A stretch of DNA of 64,000 bases from assembly GCA_036655355.1 (NCBI GenBank), contig JAVVQG010000013.1:1-64000 (forward strand), read 5' to 3'. The notes under the pieces were generated by a model. The model was not told the origin of the DNA, searched no databases, and worked only from the letters and a program-made list of their open reading frames with translations. Within the stretch, counting starts at the first letter, position 1; each line of letters starts with the position of its first letter. The DNA is from JAUNSR01 sp036655355 (lineage in GTDB: Bacteria > Bacteroidota > Bacteroidia > Bacteroidales > JAUNSR01). Shown here one piece after another: positions 50,586 to 59,600 of this stretch. A program made the position numbers and the translations under genes.

Positions 50586-51143
50586 TTAATACTTTTTTCC
50601 ATGCAATGCTTGGCGAGTGCGGTTGTATAGCATCTTTTGCCCGACAAAATACCAAAGATCAATTCCTTCTATTTGGCAATAATCATCAACAAAACTAATG
50701 GCATCATTGATTCGGTCGGCTGTTCTTGGGAAAAATTGGGAAGTGATAATCTGGCATAATGCAAAAGATATACAGGTAAGAGGGGGTATTCTTTTACGTG
50801 CTTCTTTCAATCCCTCTTCATCTCTCTTTATAAAATCCTCAATTTCAATATCTCTTGCTCCCGCCAAATCAAGTAACCGTATTACGATATCCGCTAACTC
50901 ATCTTCAACAGTTCCGCTATAAACCGCTTTGAAAAACATATCATTAAAGCCTTGCTTCTTTGCGATTTTAATCGCATCTAAAGGAACATGCATTCCTTTT
51001 CTGTCTGCTTCAACCATTTCAGCTATCTCTGTAATTACTAGCATAAGGCAATGTTCATCACTTAATTCATGTTCCCAGAATCCTTTCTCAATTGCATTCT
51101 GGTGAATTTCTTGCTTTAATTTATTCAAATCCATAATGATCAT
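50586..51143 (-). CDS. MazG-like nucleotide pyrophosphohydrolase
   Basis: A 185-residue protein of the all-alpha NTP pyrophosphohydrolase group. The metal-binding pattern ExxE...ExxD is visible in ITEIAEMVEADR and VEDELADIVIRLLDLAG. These enzymes hydrolyse dNTPs or (p)ppGpp-type nucleotides; in phages they are thought to adjust the nucleotide pool or host signalling. The ATG at 51143 overlaps the previous stop codon; a second one at 51134 is equally possible. It belongs to the early operon. Confidence 0.82.
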   Translation of the reverse strand: MIIMDLNKLKQEIHQNAIEKGFWEHELSDEHCLMLVITEIAEMVEADRKGMHVPLDAIKIAKKQGFNDMFFKAVYSGTVEDELADIVIRLLDLAGARDIEIEDFIKRDEEGLKEARKRIPPLTCISFALCQIITSQFFPRTADRINDAISFVDDYCQIEGIDLWYFVGQKMLYNRTRQALHGKKY

Positions 51144-51646
51144 TCTTTATTTAAAATAGAGTAGAACTCTGTGCGCGTAATTTCTTTTAAACCTTCATGT
51201 TTCAACTCAAATATATCGTCAAGATGAATTAAAACAGTATCTCCTATTAATTCTACATAAGGGAAAGAGAATGTTCCTTGAGGATAACCCAGTCCTAATA
51301 TTTCAAAAATAAGAGTGAATCTGAATCCCCCCAAATCATCAAGAAATTCGGCCATTTCTTTCCCGCCTTTCGTCCTCTTATTAGGGATATATATACCAGG
51401 ATTACCTTTTTTTTCAACCCAAATGCCATTTGGAAGATCATTTGGATTATTGAATTTGAATCCTCGGTATACAGACGTTCTATTAAAGGTTTGTTGACCA
51501 GCTCTTCCAAAAAATCCTTCCCATTCTTGAGGAATCTTTTCTGCAATCAGCTCCATATTGCGTTTATCATTTTCTATTTCCTTCTCTCTCTGAGTTCTCA
51601 GTGCCTTGTAGAGCTCGCTGTCCTGGTTTTCTATTTTATAATACAT
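51140..51646 (-). CDS. unrecognised early phage protein
   Basis: A 168-residue protein (MYYKIENQDSELYKALRTQR onward) in the early operon, overlapping the MazG-like gene by four bases. The N-terminal third is helical and charged. The middle, KFNNPNDLPNGIWVEKKGNP, and the end are beta-like. Family and role unknown. Confidence 0.68.
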   Translation of the reverse strand: MYYKIENQDSELYKALRTQREKEIENDKRNMELIAEKIPQEWEGFFGRAGQQTFNRTSVYRGFKFNNPNDLPNGIWVEKKGNPGIYIPNKRTKGGKEMAEFLDDLGGFRFTLIFEILGLGYPQGTFSFPYVELIGDTVLIHLDDIFELKHEGLKEITRTEFYSILNKE

Positions 51647-51668
51647 TGTTGTCCTTTTTATTCATTGT

Positions 51669-51821
51669 TTAGTTATATCTGAAATAATAAAAGATAGAAT
51701 TCCCATCCTGGCAATCTTTAACTCTTATCAGCCGAACATTCTTTGCCTCCATATATTCGCGTAGATCATCCCAGTAATAAGGAGTTTCGGAGCGTAATGC
51801 GTATGTATTAGTCTTTCTCAT
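51669..51821 (-). CDS. very small early protein
   Basis: A 50-residue open frame, MRKTNTYALRSETPYYWDDL at its start, filling the gap between two early genes. The proposed start and lack of overlap with its neighbours fit the operon, and the composition is protein-like. No family is known, and it is too short to be certain. Confidence 0.5.
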   Translation of the reverse strand: MRKTNTYALRSETPYYWDDLREYMEAKNVRLIRVKDCQDGNSIFYYFRYN

Positions 51822-51863
51822 ATTTTTAGTTTTTAGGAAATTATTAATATTCTATATTTTAAA

Positions 51864-52247
51864 TCATTTATAAAATGGCTTAGCTATCTCAATCATTTGG
51901 TGTTCTAGAACTGTAACTGGTAAATCCCAATACCAGGCTTCATATAAATTGTGAGCTAATCTCAGCGCGAAAACATCATTAATGCTGTGCCCTATACTCT
52001 TGGCATATTGAATATAAGCACCAACTATCTCTATATTCCGATCTAGAGTCAAAGTGTCTTCATTAACTCGATAATTTCCATTATGAATCTTATCTAACAT
52101 CTCGGCCTTTAACCCTTCCAAAAAAATTTTTCTGAAGTTCCACCACATACTAGGATCCCAATCTATTTTTTTCATAAGGTCTCCTGGACATCCCAGATAT
52201 TCATCTAGAATCTTACTCATGTCTTCCTGCTTTATTTGCTTCTTCAT
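51864..52247 (-). CDS. unrecognised early phage protein
   Basis: A 127-residue helical protein (MKKQIKQEDMSKILDEYLGC onward) overlapping the DUF1064 gene by four bases. Tryptophan-rich segments (DPSMWWNFRKIF; LYEAWYWDLPV) give it a distinctive look, but I do not recognise the family. Probably co-translated with its neighbour. Confidence 0.68.
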   Translation of the reverse strand: MKKQIKQEDMSKILDEYLGCPGDLMKKIDWDPSMWWNFRKIFLEGLKAEMLDKIHNGNYRVNEDTLTLDRNIEIVGAYIQYAKSIGHSINDVFALRLAHNLYEAWYWDLPVTVLEHQMIEIAKPFYK

Positions 52248-52600
52248 CTTGTTTCTCGTATTTTAATGTTATGAATAAAAAGCATTAACTTCTTTTTGAT
52301 CCGATACTCCGGAGTCTTAAAACCCTTGCTGTCCTCGACGATCTGTACCCCATTCTCCCAATACACGAAGTCAGCTATATACCTACATGGCAACTCAACA
52401 CACCTGGTTACTTTCTTGACCTTTGTCTTTAGTTGCACCTCTTTGATTTCATATTGAGCGGGAATCAATTCGAATACCACTTGTTCTCTTAAGTCGGATA
52501 TTAGGCCCGAAGACTCCATTAGTCTTAAGCTTTCGGCCCTATCTTTCTCTGTTTTAGAATCATATTTTCCCGATTTCCTGGCATTGAATTTGTTCTTCAT
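52244..52600 (-). CDS. DUF1064-type putative endonuclease
   Basis: A 118-residue protein of the DUF1064 group, predicted to have a PD-(D/E)XK nuclease fold and often found where phages carry a Holliday-junction resolvase. Key segments are YDSKTEKDRAESLRLMESSG (the SKxE-type helix), FELIPAQYEI, the active-site region CRYIADFVYWENG and VEDSKGFKTPEY with the second acidic-Lys pair. It is embedded in the early operon by four-base overlaps, consistent with a DNA replication or recombination role. Confidence 0.8.
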   Translation of the reverse strand: MKNKFNARKSGKYDSKTEKDRAESLRLMESSGLISDLREQVVFELIPAQYEIKEVQLKTKVKKVTRCVELPCRYIADFVYWENGVQIVEDSKGFKTPEYRIKKKLMLFIHNIKIRETR

Positions 52601-52830
52601 AGATAGATTGGTTTTGCGTCAATTAAACCTTTGTTCTTGGCTTCTTTGCTCGTAATAAGATGGACATTAAGTCCTTTTACTTCAGCAAACAGTATAACCG
52701 TGTCTTTGCCGTAATAGTAATCGACAACCCTACGTTCCCAGTTCTCTTTAGACGCAAACGAATATGATTTCATCGTAAGTTTGATGCTTGTTGCATCCGG
52801 GTGATTTTTCTGTACTTTTTTTAGTGTCAT
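52597..52830 (-). CDS. small early phage protein
   Basis: A 77-residue protein (MTLKKVQKNHPDATSIKLTM onward), overlapping the DUF1064 gene by four bases and beginning two bases after the HTH gene stop codon. It looks alpha/beta. Not recognised. Confidence 0.65.
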   Translation of the reverse strand: MTLKKVQKNHPDATSIKLTMKSYSFASKENWERRVVDYYYGKDTVILFAEVKGLNVHLITSKEAKNKGLIDAKPIYL

Positions 52831-52832
52831 AA

Positions 52833-53222
52833 TTAAATTGATGTGTTTTTATCGTAGGATAATTCAACCTCTCTTCTGCCCCTTCCGCTCCTCATACTCT
52901 TGCCGGATCTTATCATGTCTTGACCCGATAAAGATTGGAAGATGCTTAGCGCAATAAATAGGATCATTGGTAACAATCGTTTTTTTATCAACTCTTCAAT
53001 CGTGATTCCTTCACAACGACAAAACCAGATTAGAGATAACTCAGTGTTTTTTTGAGCTCCGGTCTTTTCTTTGATCCTCTTAATGTGAGTAGCAACAGTA
53101 CTTTCTTCGCAACCTAATACCTGAGATATTTCTTTTACCGAATATCCCAGCACATTCGCCTCAAGCACCTGCAATTGCCGTTTTGTGAGCACGGCGTGGG
53201 GTTTTAGATTTTTGTTTGTCAT
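52833..53222 (-). CDS. LuxR-type helix-turn-helix protein
   Basis: A 129-residue protein with an N-terminal LuxR/FixJ-type HTH domain: LTKRQLQVLEANVLGYSVKE, then ISQVLGCEESTVATHIKRIKEKT, the recognition helix. After it come about 50 residues with a hydrophobic stretch (LLPMILFIALSIF) that could anchor the protein, then a basic tail. It probably regulates the early or late promoters. The gene overlaps the preceding 89-residue gene by 62 bases in a different frame. Confidence 0.82.
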   Translation of the reverse strand: MTNKNLKPHAVLTKRQLQVLEANVLGYSVKEISQVLGCEESTVATHIKRIKEKTGAQKNTELSLIWFCRCEGITIEELIKKRLLPMILFIALSIFQSLSGQDMIRSGKSMRSGRGRREVELSYDKNTSI

Positions 53223-53430
53223 CGTTTTTGGGGATTGATGCGTGTTTTAATAATCGCGAAATTTGCAATGATAGGTGCGACTTCAGGTAGTGATAGACTG
53301 GCGTAAAGAGCACCTTACAATCAATGGTAATTCGGTAGATAATGAACAGATTAATGCATAATCCAACTACGATAAAAACGATGTGTGCAGCTGTTAAGCT
53401 CTGCAATTCTTCTTGAATAGACATAGACAT
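53161..53430 (-). CDS. small membrane protein of the early operon
   Basis: An 89-residue protein with one membrane helix (AHIVFIVVGLCINLFIIYRI) and a basic C-terminus. Its last 62 bases overlap the start of the HTH gene in another frame, which is a longer overlap than seen elsewhere in this phage, so either its true end or the HTH start may be different. Not recognised. Confidence 0.5.
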   Translation of the reverse strand: MSMSIQEELQSLTAAHIVFIVVGLCINLFIIYRITIDCKVLFTPVYHYLKSHLSLQISRLLKHASIPKNDDKQKSKTPRRAHKTAIAGA

Positions 53431-53501
53431 ATATTTTGATGATTTTAAAATAATGCCTACATTCGTACTGTGTGTAGCGAATGCGAAAGCATAAGTTATA
53501 G

Positions 53502-53535
53502 AAAGGGTGAATGACTGGCCGGTTATTCACCCTTT
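53502..53535. terminator. hairpin, possible terminator, after the first early gene
   Basis: AAAGGGTGAAT pairs with ATTCACCCTTT around GACTGGCCGGTT. A good T run follows on the plus strand, a weak one on the minus strand. It lies just beyond the 66-residue early gene and may be an attenuator at which early transcription is partly stopped. Confidence 0.5.
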
Positions 53536-53546
53536 TTGTTTTTATA

Positions 53547-53747
53547 TTATTCTTCCCAGAAAAACTCCTGTCCACAGATTTTATCTATGAGACTTTTTTC
53601 CAATCGAGTGAATGTCTTTTCCCTTAATTTTCGGTAGAACGTGCCAAATGCTTGTTCTGATTCATAGACATATTGGTTCACGATTTTCTTCTTCTCTCCA
53701 TTGGGGATATTTTCGTAGAATTCGTAAAATGTTTTAGTATTTGCCAT
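53547..53747 (-). CDS. first early phage protein
   Basis: A 66-residue protein (MANTKTFYEFYENIPNGEKK onward) that is the first gene after the early promoter and the operator region. It is helical with an acidic end (GQEFFWEE). In temperate phages the first early gene is often Cro-like, but no HTH is evident here. Function unknown. Confidence 0.7.
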   Translation of the reverse strand: MANTKTFYEFYENIPNGEKKKIVNQYVYESEQAFGTFYRKLREKTFTRLEKSLIDKICGQEFFWEE

Positions 53748-53804
53748 GTTAAAATTGACTTTATTGTTACTGTTATTGCTTTGGTTATTGCTATATTGGT
53801 ACTA

Positions 53805-53866
53805 CAAACATAAACATTTGTTTAATACACCAACTGTTTTTTCATATAAATATTAAACTTTAGTTT
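53805..53866. promoter_or_regulatory. divergent early/repressor control region
   Basis: A minus-strand -7 box TATGTTTG (53812-53805) with a weak -33 GTTG lies before the early operon. Overlapping it is the dyad TAAACA-TT-TGTTTA (53811-53824). A second dyad AAACT-TT-AGTTT (53855-53866) lies nearer the repressor gene. Two similar sites between divergent genes are what a CI-like operator region should contain. Confidence 0.65.
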
Positions 53867-53895
53867 GTTATTTATACATAATCAAATTAATAAAT

Positions 53896-54249
53896 ATGCT
53901 TAATACGCTAATAATAAAGCAATTAATAGAGAACAATAAAACAACAAAAGTTTCATTGGCAAAGTATGTAGGAATTACAGTGCAGGGGTTGGATAAAATA
54001 TTGAAAACGGGAGATACAAAGGCGTCAACTATTGAACGTATTGCCGCTTATTTCAGCGTGTCGATTGATTCTCTATTTACCTCTGATCAGCAGACCGGAG
54101 CTGGGAAATCTCCATCACTGAGTCAGATCGTATCGGATAATGTCTATGAATACTCCACTCAGATCCAACATCTGAAGGATCTACTTGCAGAAAAGAATAA
54201 GCAATTGGAGGAAAAAGAACGATTTATACAACTACTATTAAATAAGTGA
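53896..54249 (+). CDS. CI-like phage repressor (XRE-type HTH)
   Basis: A 117-residue protein with an N-terminal helix-turn-helix of the Cro/CI type: TKVSLAKYVGITVQGLDKIL (recognition helix) and ASTIERIAAYFSVSIDSLF. A coiled coil follows (TQIQHLKDLLAEKNKQLEEK) that would serve for dimerisation. It reads rightward, opposite to the early operon and separated from it by a region with two dyads, so it is the likely keeper of lysogeny. No protease domain for RecA-driven cleavage is present. Confidence 0.85.
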   Translation: MLNTLIIKQLIENNKTTKVSLAKYVGITVQGLDKILKTGDTKASTIERIAAYFSVSIDSLFTSDQQTGAGKSPSLSQIVSDNVYEYSTQIQHLKDLLAEKNKQLEEKERFIQLLLNK

Positions 54250-54287
54250 TGATAAGTGCGGGTGATAACATTTTAAAAATATGACCT

Positions 54288-54572
54288 ATGTCAACAAATT
54301 CTCTAATCACACAAGGTTCAGGTTATACCTATGAACAACTAAATGAAGCTATTAATCAAATTGATATGGCTTTCAAGGAAGAGGGATACGCGCAAAAGCA
54401 TCCGGAACTCGTTGGGCAATATCTCGTTGCTTCGGCAATTAATGGGGCTGCGAATGCTTTAACTTCACAATGCGACCTATCTGCATCAACGATTGCAACT
54501 GCCATCGAAAATATATCTGCTCTTCAGTGGGGGGAAGTTGACGAAGATGGTGAAATCACGATTTCTAAGTAG
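54288..54572 (+). CDS. small acidic phage protein after the repressor
   Basis: A 94-residue acidic protein (MSTNSLITQGSGYTYEQLNE onward) 38 bases behind the repressor gene and next to attR. Hydrophobic helices (AASAINGAANALTS-like, actual VASAINGAANALTSQ) follow an EQLNEAINQIDMAF helix. It may be a lysogeny-associated protein made with the repressor. Not recognised. Confidence 0.68.
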   Translation: MSTNSLITQGSGYTYEQLNEAINQIDMAFKEEGYAQKHPELVGQYLVASAINGAANALTSQCDLSASTIATAIENISALQWGEVDEDGEITISK

Positions 54573-54656
54573 ACAATTATCGCCATTTAAGCACCAATAG
54601 ACAATTTATACACAAAAAACCAATCTGGCTATCAGGTACTTAAACAAGGAGTTGAA

Positions 54657-54749
54657 ATCTCTCCAGCTCCACACATCTTTCAAAAACATTAATAATCAGG
54701 CATTTATACAACTATAATTGTCTGATTATTTTTTTATAATTGTATATCG
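54657..54749 (+). repeat. attR: displaced ssrA 3' end with native terminator
   Basis: The 19-bp core and the following 74 bases correspond to the attL copy. The second copy of the terminator stem AATCAGGCA / TGTCTGATT (one G-T pair) is presumably the original host sequence, now cut off from ssrA by the prophage. Confidence 0.88.
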
Positions 54750-54787
54750 ATTAAAAGAATCACTTGAACCCAACCCCATCTAAGGAT

Positions 54788-54822
54788 AAAAAAACGGGAT
54801 CGTCTATTTCGGACGATCCCAT
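54788..54822 (-). terminator. terminator of the SusCD operon
   Basis: GGGATCGTC pairs with GACGATCCC around TATTTCG; on the minus strand it is followed by GTTTTTTT. It lies about 30 bases past the SusD stop codon. Confidence 0.9.
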
Positions 54823-54848
54823 TTCCATTTTATCTATGAACCCATTTA

Positions 54849-56684
54849 TTACCAGCCAGTTGTCTGACTCAGGGTATATCCTCTTTGTTCATAATCGTTG
54901 ATCTGAGCGATACCTATCGGAGCAAGATAAGAGCGATCCGTGAAGATATCTCTTGCTACATATCCTTCAGGAATATAGAAACCAACCAGCTCATCGCCAT
55001 TTGTTCCGTCGTAAGTAACCACGGTACCGTCGGCTTTCTGCACTTTCAGTTTACCCACTTTACCCGCTACCAAGAAGGATGGAAGTTCCTCTTTGATATT
55101 GATCCATAGTCCCAAACCTGTATCCGGATATTTGATATTATCCATATAATCTAGTTTTTTCCAGCGCTTGATATCCAACAAACGGGAGTGTTCGTAAACA
55201 AACTCCATGCGGCGTTCGCGACGGATCTCCCAAATCAATGCAGGTACGGTCGGGTCTCTTTCCGGATCGAACGCATCATTGATATCAGCCAATTGCATTG
55301 GAGCCGTTTTCTGGATTCCCTCCGAAATCGCTTCCGCATCGAGCGGACGATTGCGCAACACGTTGATTGAAGCATTGATATCGGCCTGGGTTACGGCCGC
55401 ACCACCCATCGTTGCCAATTCAGCTTTTGCCTCGATCCAGTTCAACAACACTTCCGCATAACGGAATACGGGCGCATCATTCGTGTTGGTCATACTACCA
55501 TACATCGGAGGAATGGTTCCTTCCCAATAGGTAACCCCTACGCGATCGATGAATTTACATGCGTACAACAGCGTACTCGACTGAATCTTCGGACCATTCC
55601 AGAAAGTAGCCTCGAAGCGTGGGTCGCGGGTTTTCACCATGTTTGTAATATCCAGTTTTGATGCATCAGTGAGCAAAGATGACTGGTAAGGTTTGCCGTC
55701 GGCACAGATAAACGATTTAGCCAATGCCAGATTCGGAGCAGGAGACTGCGCCTCATAACCATTCGAGTAAGAGGCCACATGATGGGTTACACTTTTCGCG
55801 TCGTCATAATGACGATACATCAACATCTCTTTGTTTGAGGAAAGGTTTTGCGAACCGAATACCTCTCTAAACGGAGCGTCGATCGCATATTTACCGCTTG
55901 CCATTACATAGTTGGCTGCAGACTGTGCCAGTTCAAGGTATTTTTTCGCTCTGGCTTGATCATTCGCATGGTATTTCTGCCAAGTACCTTCAAACAACAT
56001 GAAGCGCGATGCGAAACCGGCTACCAAATAGCGGTTGATACGCTGTACACCATCGTCTTCACGTACATTTTCCAATGCGGAAGCAAGCAGGTCGTACACC
56101 TTGTCCATCACCACTTCGCGCGCGTCACGGTCTTTATACATCTCTTCCTTATCGGTATCCTTCAACTCTTTTTCAAAGTAAGGAACGGCTCCGAACACAC
56201 TTACCAAACGGGTGTATTCATACGCTTTCAGGAAGTCGGCCACCCCATGCCAGTGATTATACTGTTCGGCGGAGAGATTCGCCTTGGCTCTGTTTTCAAG
56301 ACGATCCAAAAGAATGTTCACTTTACGTACGTAAGCAAAATTCCAGTTCGGACCCGCATACATATCCAACATGGTAGGTGTTTCGGTCGTAGCACCGCGA
56401 CTGGATGGGATGCTGTTTTCGAATGTGGACTGTTTGCCGCTGCTGGCAAAGTCATCCGCCACGTAATAACCGCGAAGAGGTGCATATGCAGTTCCCCAGC
56501 CACTGTTATAACCTACAAAATAGTTGATATAAAAATCATTCACATACAAACGGATATCCGTTTCATTTCTCCAGAAGTTGTTATCCACCGGAGCTGTCAA
56601 TTGCGGACGATCCAAAACGTCGTCGCTGCATCCTGCCATCCCTAAAGCTGCGGCTGAGAGTAATGCAAATATATATTTTTTCAT
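54849..56684 (-). CDS. SusD/RagB-family outer-membrane lipoprotein
   Basis: A 611-residue SusD-type surface lipoprotein, the lid that captures glycans or peptides for the partner TonB-dependent channel. The lipobox is GMAGC (Cys19). The family N-terminus VLDRPQLTAPVDNNFWRNET and the TPR-like helical core (YLELAQSAANYVMASGKYAI; FRYAEVLLNWIEAKAELATM; IWEIRRERRMEFVYEHSRLLD) are clear. It lies 12 bases behind the SusC-type gene, as usual. The ligand is not predictable from the sequence. Confidence 0.95.
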   Translation of the reverse strand: MKKYIFALLSAAALGMAGCSDDVLDRPQLTAPVDNNFWRNETDIRLYVNDFYINYFVGYNSGWGTAYAPLRGYYVADDFASSGKQSTFENSIPSSRGATTETPTMLDMYAGPNWNFAYVRKVNILLDRLENRAKANLSAEQYNHWHGVADFLKAYEYTRLVSVFGAVPYFEKELKDTDKEEMYKDRDAREVVMDKVYDLLASALENVREDDGVQRINRYLVAGFASRFMLFEGTWQKYHANDQARAKKYLELAQSAANYVMASGKYAIDAPFREVFGSQNLSSNKEMLMYRHYDDAKSVTHHVASYSNGYEAQSPAPNLALAKSFICADGKPYQSSLLTDASKLDITNMVKTRDPRFEATFWNGPKIQSSTLLYACKFIDRVGVTYWEGTIPPMYGSMTNTNDAPVFRYAEVLLNWIEAKAELATMGGAAVTQADINASINVLRNRPLDAEAISEGIQKTAPMQLADINDAFDPERDPTVPALIWEIRRERRMEFVYEHSRLLDIKRWKKLDYMDNIKYPDTGLGLWINIKEELPSFLVAGKVGKLKVQKADGTVVTYDGTNGDELVGFYIPEGYVARDIFTDRSYLAPIGIAQINDYEQRGYTLSQTTGW

Positions 56685-56696
56685 TGTCTGTATTTT

Positions 56697-59600
56697 TTAG
56701 AAGCTTAATTGAACACCAACTGCCACACTCTTGAAGGTAGGAGTTCCCACACCCGTACGGCCCATGTTATAATTAGTTGAGTTAAACATTGAATAACCTG
56801 TGATTTCTTCCGGGTCAACAGGAAGGTCGTTGAGGTTATCGAATGTGAAGAAGTTTTCCAAAGAGCCATAAACACGCGCTTTTGACACTCCTACTTTCTT
56901 AAGCAACTGTGTAGGGAAAGAGTAACCCAACGTGATATTCTTAATACGGAAATAAGACATATCCAACAAATAGCGGGTTTGTGGTTTCGTATTAAACTGA
57001 TTGGTAGTTCCCGCAAGGTTGTAAGGACGCGGATAGAAAGCATCCGTACGATCTTCTCTCCAGTAATCACCTGCGATGGCTTGTGGCATCGCACCGTCTG
57101 AAGAGTTGAAGCCCGGAATAACCAAGAATCCTTCACCCCATACATCACGTTTGCCGATTCCCTGCATGAAGATCGAGAAGTCGAAACCTTTGAAGTCGGC
57201 GCCCAAACGGATACCGTATTCATAACGTGGAGTGGAGTTTCCGATTTTCTTCAAGTCACCGCAATTCTGTTTGCCATAATTCGGATCATTCGGATCCTCA
57301 ACCACAGCGATAGAACGACCACCTTCGTCGATCTTTCCGTCGCCGTTCAAATCAGTATACTTCACATCACCGGGACCGAAAATGAATTTTCCGGCCTGCA
57401 GCCAATCTTGGTAAACCGGATTGTCACCGGAAAGTTTGTTCACTAGTTTTGCCCCTGCAGTACCTGCCGGAACCTCTTTTCCGTTCAATGCCCAGGTAGT
57501 AACGATCTTATCGCCATCCCACACAAAGTCATCTTTCTGGTAAAGACGGTCTGTCTGATATCCCCAGATTTCACCGTATGTCTTACCCACATACCAACTG
57601 TCGATGCTCGTTGTATTTCCGTATGCAGTGATCTTCGTCTTAGCATCGGAAAGGGTCAACATACCGTTTACGGTAAGTCCGTTTGAGAAAGATTTATTAT
57701 AGTCGATTGCGATTTCCCAACCTCTCGTTCTCAAAGAACCGTAATTGCTCTGCGGAGCACCGGTACCGAATGTCAACGAAACACCATCACTCGGCACAAT
57801 CATATTCTTCGTATCACGCTGGAACCAGTCGAAAGTGAATCCCAATGTGTTATCGAAGAAACGCGCATCCAAACCTATATCCGTACTTTCTATGTCCTGC
57901 CAAGTAATGCTTGAAGAAACGGCCGAAGGAGTACCGATACCCACCAGTTTATTTCCCGATGCATCCAGCCAGTTGATCTGACCGCTCGTCATGGTTGGTA
58001 TATACAATGCGTTACTTACGGTCTGGTCTCCTACGCGACCCCAAGACCCTCTCACTTTTAAAGCGGTAACCACCGGCTGCATCCATTGCATGAATGATTC
58101 CTCATTGATACGCCATCCGGCCGAGAATGAAGGGAACCAACGCCACTGCAGGTCCTTAGGGAATTTAGACGATCCGTCATAACGAAGGTTCGCTTCCAAC
58201 AGGTAGCGATCGGCAAACGCATAATTGACACGTCCATAATATCCCAACTGAGATTCCCACGAAGCATTTCCGCTTGATGTCTGAGTTCCGGCAGTCAAGT
58301 CGAACTGTGGATTTGAAAGGTCGGTAAGATTGGTGATCTGTGCCCAATGGTCGGCAGAATCATAAGTTACACGGTTGATACCCAAAAGGAATTTGAATTT
58401 ATTCTTATCATCGAGATCCCAAGTGTAGTTGGTATTCACGTTCCAAGTATTTCCTTTGGCATTTAAGGCTGAACGATAAATATGGTCCGGATTAGAGCCC
58501 GGTCCGGTGTATTCGAACGTATTCAATTTATAGGCAAGCATCGCGCCCGGATCTCCGGCATTCACCACTTCACCCGCCGAATTGACGTACACCTGATTTC
58601 CGTTGGCATCCAGTTTTTTCAGCGCCCCACCCCAAGTATTGGCAGCGGTGAAACGGGTACCCGGACGATTTCGGATTGTTTCTTCGTTGGCATGCGTATA
58701 ATCGATATCGATGTTCCAGTTCTCAATCGGAGTGATTGTAGCACCGAAGTTCAGATTCGTATAGTTGTTTTCAATATTGGCCGTATTGGCCTGAGTTGTT
58801 TCGGAATGCGGACTACGCAGGATATTTCCTTCGTCATCGTATCCCAACGGCATGTTTGGTCCCCAACGGTACAGATACAACCAAGGGTCGGCTGTTGTTG
58901 AGCTTGTAGCATACGCATACCGTTTATCGCGTTTAGAGTAGATTGATCCGGCATGAACCTGCAAGTATTTATTCACTTCGGTATTGATACGGATGGATCC
59001 GTTCCAACGTTTGAAGTCATCGTGTTTGGCGGTCTTCATCATACCGTTCTGGTCCAAATAGGCCAAACCGATGTTAAAAGTAGTTTTCCCGCTTTTACCA
59101 TTTACCGAGAGGGAGTGATTCTGAGTCGGTGTCCACTCGTTCGCCATGTAATCATACGGGTCGAATGTTCTCAAACCGATTTTTCGACCATTGGCATCAA
59201 CGTACCAGTCGCGTCCATACACATACGGGTCGTTTACGCCGAGTTTACCTCCGTAATTCTTTTCCCATTCGAGTGCTTTTTCATATCCTTCGCGGGTCAT
59301 CTGGAAGAAGGCACCCGCTACCGTACCGCCGGCACGTTCAAAAGCCTCGACTGTATATCCCAAGGCATCGATTCTACCCATTTCCATTTTCTTGGAAAGG
59401 TTCTGCCACGATACGTTTCCTTGATAAGAAACATTCACACTTTCTGTTTTAGCGCCTTTCTTCGTTGTGATCAAGATTACCCCGAAGGCTGCCTTAGCTC
59501 CATAGATAGAAGCCGATGCGGCATCTTTCAATACGGAAATGGATTCGATATCGTCCGGATTCACCATCTGTATGGAAGGAATCTCAACGTTATCCATCAA

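Larger units (their letters stand above)
14181..54749. mobile_element. complete-looking tailed temperate prophage in ssrA
   Basis: An element of about 40.5 kb bounded by repeats of the ssrA 3' end (14181-14273 and 54657-54749). It contains an integrase, Dam methylase, DGR, tail fibres, lysis genes, tail hub, tape measure, neck proteins, portal, both terminase subunits, capsid protein and protease, primase-helicase, early genes and a repressor. All modules expected of a temperate siphovirus-like phage are present, and no broken gene was found. The long tape measure (899 residues) and absence of a recognisable contractile sheath gene favour a siphovirus. Relationship to named phages cannot be judged from this sequence alone. 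Confidence 0.95.
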
